From NCBI GenBank assembly GCA_030609865.1, contig JAUWSZ010000076.1, positions 1-8,003 of the forward strand: a stretch of 8,003 nt of DNA, written 5' to 3'. The first letter of the stretch is position 1, and each line of letters starts with the position of its first letter. Made by a program: the position numbers and the translations under genes. This document shows, one piece after another, positions 5,678 through 8,003 of the stretch. The notes under the pieces were generated by a model. The model was not told the DNA's origin and searched no databases. It saw only the letters and a program-made list of their open reading frames with translations. The DNA is from a bacterium (GTDB taxonomy: Bacteria > Desulfobacterota > DSWW01).

Positions 5678-6814
5678 ATGGAACGCACCCGCTACCTGGA
5701 AACAGTCCGACGAATCGTCGTCAAGATCGGCACGCACGTCCTCACGGACGAGGAGGGAAGGCTGTCCAAGCCTGTCTTCGACTCGATCGTGGACCAAGTG
5801 ATCCGCCTCTCGGAAACGGGAAAGGAGATCATTCTCGTCTCATCCGGCGCCATCGCGGCAGGACGCACCCTGCTCGCGCCGACGCACCCGAACACCAGTA
5901 TCCCGGAAAAACAGGCCCTGGCCGCCATCGGGCAGACCCAACTCATGGGCATGTACCAGCAGGCGCTCGACCGGCACGGGAAGCGAGCGGCCCAGGTTTT
6001 GCTGACCCGCGACGATCTGGGCCATCGAAGGCGTTACCTGAACGCACGGAATACGCTGTTCAAGCTTCTCCAGTTCTCGGTCATACCGATCGTGAACGAG
6101 AACGACACGGTCATGGTGGAGGAGATCAAGTTCGGGGACAACGACAGCCTCTCGGCGCGTGTGACGATCCTGGCGGACGCGGACATCCTGATCCTTCTGA
6201 CGGACGCGCCCGGCCTGTGTGCCTGGCAGGGGGCGGAAAGGCCGCAGGCAGAGCCGATCCCATTCGTGAAGGAGGTTACCCCGGAACTCCGCAGGATGGC
6301 CAAAGGGCCGTCTGATCCGTTGGGCACGGGGGGGATGGCCACGAAGGTCGAGGCCGCGCGGATCGCCACCGAGGCGGGCCATCCCGCCGTAATTGCAGAC
6401 GGGAGAAAACCAAACGTGCTCACAGGGATTCTGGAGGGGGAACCGATCGGCACCTTTTTCGCGCCCCTCAAGGATCGCCTCACCCACAAGAAGCACTGGA
6501 TCGCCCACACCCTGAGGACGAAGGGGGAACTGGTCCTTGACGACGGAGCCGTCCAGGCCATCGTACACAGGGGAAAGAGTCTGCTCTCCTCGGGGGGGGT
6601 GCAAGTGCGAGGCCGGTTCGACAGCGGAGAGATGGTTGCATGCCTCGACGCAAGCGGAACGGAATGGGCCCGGGGGATCACGAACTACTCCTCTCAGGAG
6701 ATCCAGCGGATCGCGGGCAGGCAGAGTTCGGAGATCGAATCCATCCTGGGCTACAGGATCCGCGACGAAATCATCCACCGGGACGAATTGGTGGTATTGG
6801 CAAAGGGGTTTTAG
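5678..6814 (+). CDS. proB: Glutamate 5-kinase
   Basis: ProB phosphorylates the gamma-carboxylate of glutamate with ATP, the first and feedback-controlled step of proline synthesis. The 378-residue protein has an amino acid kinase domain: VVKIGTHVLT (14-23), LVSSGAIAAG (53-62), NENDTV (140-145) and FGDNDSLSA (152-160), with a GTGGMATK motif further on. A C-terminal PUA domain occupies roughly the last 100 residues. Length is close to E. coli ProB (367). The ATG at 5678 starts the protein where relatives do; a TTG at 5600 would add 26 residues with no family match. proA follows after 185 bases of repeats, a wider gap than in compact proBA operons. The TAG stop lies inside the first unit of a heptad array. 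Confidence 0.96.
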   Translation: MERTRYLETVRRIVVKIGTHVLTDEEGRLSKPVFDSIVDQVIRLSETGKEIILVSSGAIAAGRTLLAPTHPNTSIPEKQALAAIGQTQLMGMYQQALDRHGKRAAQVLLTRDDLGHRRRYLNARNTLFKLLQFSVIPIVNENDTVMVEEIKFGDNDSLSARVTILADADILILLTDAPGLCAWQGAERPQAEPIPFVKEVTPELRRMAKGPSDPLGTGGMATKVEAARIATEAGHPAVIADGRKPNVLTGILEGEPIGTFFAPLKDRLTHKKHWIAHTLRTKGELVLDDGAVQAIVHRGKSLLSSGGVQVRGRFDSGEMVACLDASGTEWARGITNYSSQEIQRIAGRQSSEIESILGYRIRDEIIHRDELVVLAKGF

Positions 6815-6849
6815 GTATTAGGTATTAGGTATTAGGTATTAGGTATTAG
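6811..6849 (+). repeat. Perfect TTAGGTA tandem array at the proB stop codon
   Basis: Five exact copies of the heptamer TTAGGTA (6811-6845) are followed by TTAG. The first unit contains the proB stop codon (TAG, 6812-6814), so the array begins on the last base of the final Phe codon. Perfect identity of the units implies recent expansion or homogenisation, and copy number could vary by slippage. Confidence 0.9.
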
Positions 6850-6919
6850 CTCCCAGCCGCTCCCCCCCGATAAGCTTGAACGCCCACGGGAGGGGGGTGG
6901 GCTAATACCTAAAACCTAA
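6832..6919. repeat. Long inverted repeat (hairpin) downstream of proB
   Basis: The last 19 bases of the TTAGGTA array plus one base (6832-6850) pair with 6901-6919 at 18 of 19 positions. Inside the loop, CCA (6853-6855) and a C-run (6862-6868) can pair with TGG (6898-6900) and a G-run (6892-6897), extending the fold. On the plus strand it could protect or define the 3' end of the proB message. No U-tract follows, so a classical Rho-independent terminator is not shown. The rest of spacer 6815-6999 contains only hexad copy C and the proA ribosome site. Confidence 0.7.
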
Positions 6920-6949
6920 CTGCAAGGCTATCCAATCGGGGACAGCCAC

Positions 6950-6986
6950 CGAATTCGGGCACGGGTACGCACACGGGCACGGGTCG
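6950..6986 (-). repeat. Hexad-array repeat, copy C (inverted relative to A and B)
   Basis: On the plus strand five 6-base units run from 6957: GGGCAC, GGGTAC, GCACAC, GGGCAC, GGGTCG. The reverse complement of 6950-6977 aligns with 5490-5517 at 24 of 28 positions, in the same unit order and ending in AATTCG. It ends just before the proA Shine-Dalgarno. Confidence 0.7.
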
Positions 6987-6987
6987 T

Positions 6988-6993
6988 AAGGAG
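6988..6993 (+). promoter_or_regulatory. proA ribosome binding site
   Basis: AAGGAG lies six bases before the ATG at 7000, a near-perfect site and spacing. It begins directly after the hexad array. It contrasts with proB, which has no visible ribosome site. Confidence 0.8.
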
Positions 6994-6999
6994 AAGTGA

Positions 7000-7953
7000 A
7001 TGACCGATGTCGAAGAGAAGGTCGTGGAGATGGCGCAAAAGGCTCGGGAGGCATCACGCCGGCTCGCCAACATCCCGACCGACAACAAGAACCAGGCTCT
7101 CCTCGCGGCCGCCCGGGAGATCCGGGAGAACGCCGCCTCCCTCCAGGAGGCCAACCGGAAGGATCTGGCTGCTGCGAAGGAAAAGGGCCTTCCCTCGGCC
7201 ATGCTGGATCGGCTGACACTTTCAGACAAGACCCTTGTCCAGATTTGCAAGAGCCTGGAAGAGGTAACTGCCCTGCCCGATCCTGTGGGCGAAATCGTGA
7301 GCATGTGGAAGCGACCCAACGGGCTCCAGATCGGGAAGATGCGCATTCCTCTGGGCGTGATCGGCATCATCTACGAGGCCAGGCCCAACGTCACGGTAGA
7401 CGCTGCCGCACTGTGCTTGAAGTCCGGCAACGCCGTGCTGTTGCGCGGCGGGTCCGAGGCGATTCATTCGAACCGGGCACTGGCCGGCCTGCTGGCCCGC
7501 GCCTGCCGGACCTCCGGCCTCCCGGAGCACGCGGTGCAGTTGATCGGAACGACCGACCGGGCCGCCGTGCTCGAGATGCTCAAGCAGGAAGAGTCGATCG
7601 ATCTCATCATACCGAGGGGCGGGGAAGGCTTGATCCGGTTCGTGGTGGAGAACTCCAGGATCCCGGTCCTCAAACACTACAAGGGCGTCTGCCACGTCTA
7701 TGTAGATCAAGGGGCCGACCCGGAGATGGCCAGGCGGATCTGCGTAAACGCAAAGGTCCAGAGGCCCGGCGTGTGCAACTCCCTGGAGACACTTCTCATT
7801 CACGAGGAAGAGGCGGAAACCCTTCTGCCGGAGATCGCGGCGGCCCTGCGGACAGAGGGCGGAGAGAGTCGAGGCTGCCCGGCCACCCTCGCCCGTGTCC
7901 CGACGCCAGGCCGGCGACGGAAGAGGTTTGGGGGACGGACTAGCTGGAGTTGA
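7000..7953 (+). CDS. proA: Glutamate-5-semialdehyde dehydrogenase, frameshifted near the window end
   Basis: ProA reduces gamma-glutamyl phosphate to glutamate-5-semialdehyde with NADPH, the second step of proline synthesis. The frame is typical ProA up to about residue 300: [34 protein letters not shown], and [11 protein letters not shown] with the catalytic Cys at 259. After V300 (codon 7897) the frame turns into a non-homologous arginine-rich tail and stops at TGA 7951, giving 317 residues where about 417 are usual. The expected ProA sequence resumes in another frame from 7902. Loss of one base near 7898-7902 (perhaps CCCC read as CCC) explains this. Either the gene is a recent pseudogene or the sequence has errors near its end. 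Without its C-terminal third the product would probably be inactive. Confidence 0.88.
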   Translation: MTDVEEKVVEMAQKAREASRRLANIPTDNKNQALLAAAREIRENAASLQEANRKDLAAAKEKGLPSAMLDRLTLSDKTLVQICKSLEEVTALPDPVGEIVSMWKRPNGLQIGKMRIPLGVIGIIYEARPNVTVDAAALCLKSGNAVLLRGGSEAIHSNRALAGLLARACRTSGLPEHAVQLIGTTDRAAVLEMLKQEESIDLIIPRGGEGLIRFVVENSRIPVLKHYKGVCHVYVDQGADPEMARRICVNAKVQRPGVCNSLETLLIHEEEAETLLPEIAAALRTEGGESRGCPATLARVPTPGRRRKRFGGRTSWS

Positions 7954-8003
7954 TCCTGTCCGTGAAGGTCGGGGGCAGCATGGATGGGGCGTTGGAGCAC
8001 ATC
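7902..8003 (+). pseudogene. proA: Out-of-frame continuation of proA, interrupted by TAG
   Basis: In this frame the translation reads [14 protein letters not shown] (the P straddling the shift), then TAG at 7941-7943, then LELILSVKV and GALEHI to the window edge. This is the expected ProA segment linking the catalytic Cys region to the C-terminal part. The TAG stands where relatives usually have a Tyr codon (TAC or TAT), one base away. So two separate lesions, a one-base loss and a nonsense change, fall within about 45 bases. The remaining ~75 residues of ProA lie outside the window. Confidence 0.75.

Noticed and set aside
5840..6778. A 312-codon minus-strand open frame opposite proB
   Set aside because: It is a shadow of proB, is low in complexity, and shows no family motif.
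6811..6849. Telomere-like repeat (TTAGGTA resembles TTAGGG)
   Set aside because: It is internal, only five units long, 7 bases rather than 6, and paired with an inverted copy in a bacterial gene context.
4255..6986. CRISPR array
   Set aside because: The repeats are short-period tandem units and inverted pairs. There are no regularly spaced repeats with unique spacers and no cas genes.
7897..7905. Programmed ribosomal frameshift in proA
   Set aside because: There is no slippery heptamer of the X-XXY-YYZ type, and the new frame ends at TAG within 14 codons.
7941..7943. TAG in proA read as pyrrolysine or suppressed
   Set aside because: The frame needed to reach TAG is only entered after an unexplained one-base shift, and Tyr rather than a special residue is expected there. 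An error or pseudogene is simpler.

Overview
This is a GC-rich bacterial chromosomal segment with ordinary housekeeping genes and unusually repeat-rich spacers. The gene content and order (a fused chorismate mutase-prephenate dehydratase overlapping prephenate dehydrogenase, preceded by mutL and miaA; an archaeal-looking divergent thymidylate synthase; then proB and proA) suggest a deltaproteobacterium in the broad sense (Desulfobacterota, Syntrophobacter-like). That assignment is inference from protein style and gene order and was not tested by a search.

Left block, minus strand, read right to left: a thymidylate synthase-like gene (5263 to 4382), mutL (4197 to 2386), miaA (2375 to 1449), pheA (1289 to 87) and the first 30 codons of tyrA (90 to the window edge). 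mutL and miaA are 10 bases apart and are probably cotranscribed. pheA has its own near-consensus sigma-70 promoter in the miaA-pheA spacer, and its stop codon overlaps the tyrA start as ATGA. pheA and tyrA supply the two branches from chorismate/prephenate to phenylalanine and tyrosine; mutL serves mismatch repair; miaA makes the i6A37 modification of tRNA.

Right block, plus strand: proB (5678 to 6814) and proA (from 7000), the first two steps of proline synthesis from glutamate. proB has a strong promoter placed so that transcription should begin at or next to the ATG, with no Shine-Dalgarno, so a leaderless mRNA is likely. proA is intact up to about residue 300, including its catalytic Cys. 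It is then broken by a one-base loss and, in the restored frame, a TAG codon. The rest of the gene is still recognisable up to the window end.

The spacers are the unusual part. The TS-mutL, TS-proB and proB-proA spacers hold short-period arrays of two kinds: 7-base units (5432-5480 with an inverted partner near 5572-5601; 6811-6849 with an inverted partner at 6901-6919) and 6-base units (4314-4351, 5490-5551, and inverted at 6950-6986). Two hexad copies agree at 36 of 38 positions. The arrays are arranged as inverted pairs that could form hairpins, and proB is bracketed by heptad elements on both sides. No defence system, CRISPR array, transposase, tRNA or rRNA was seen.
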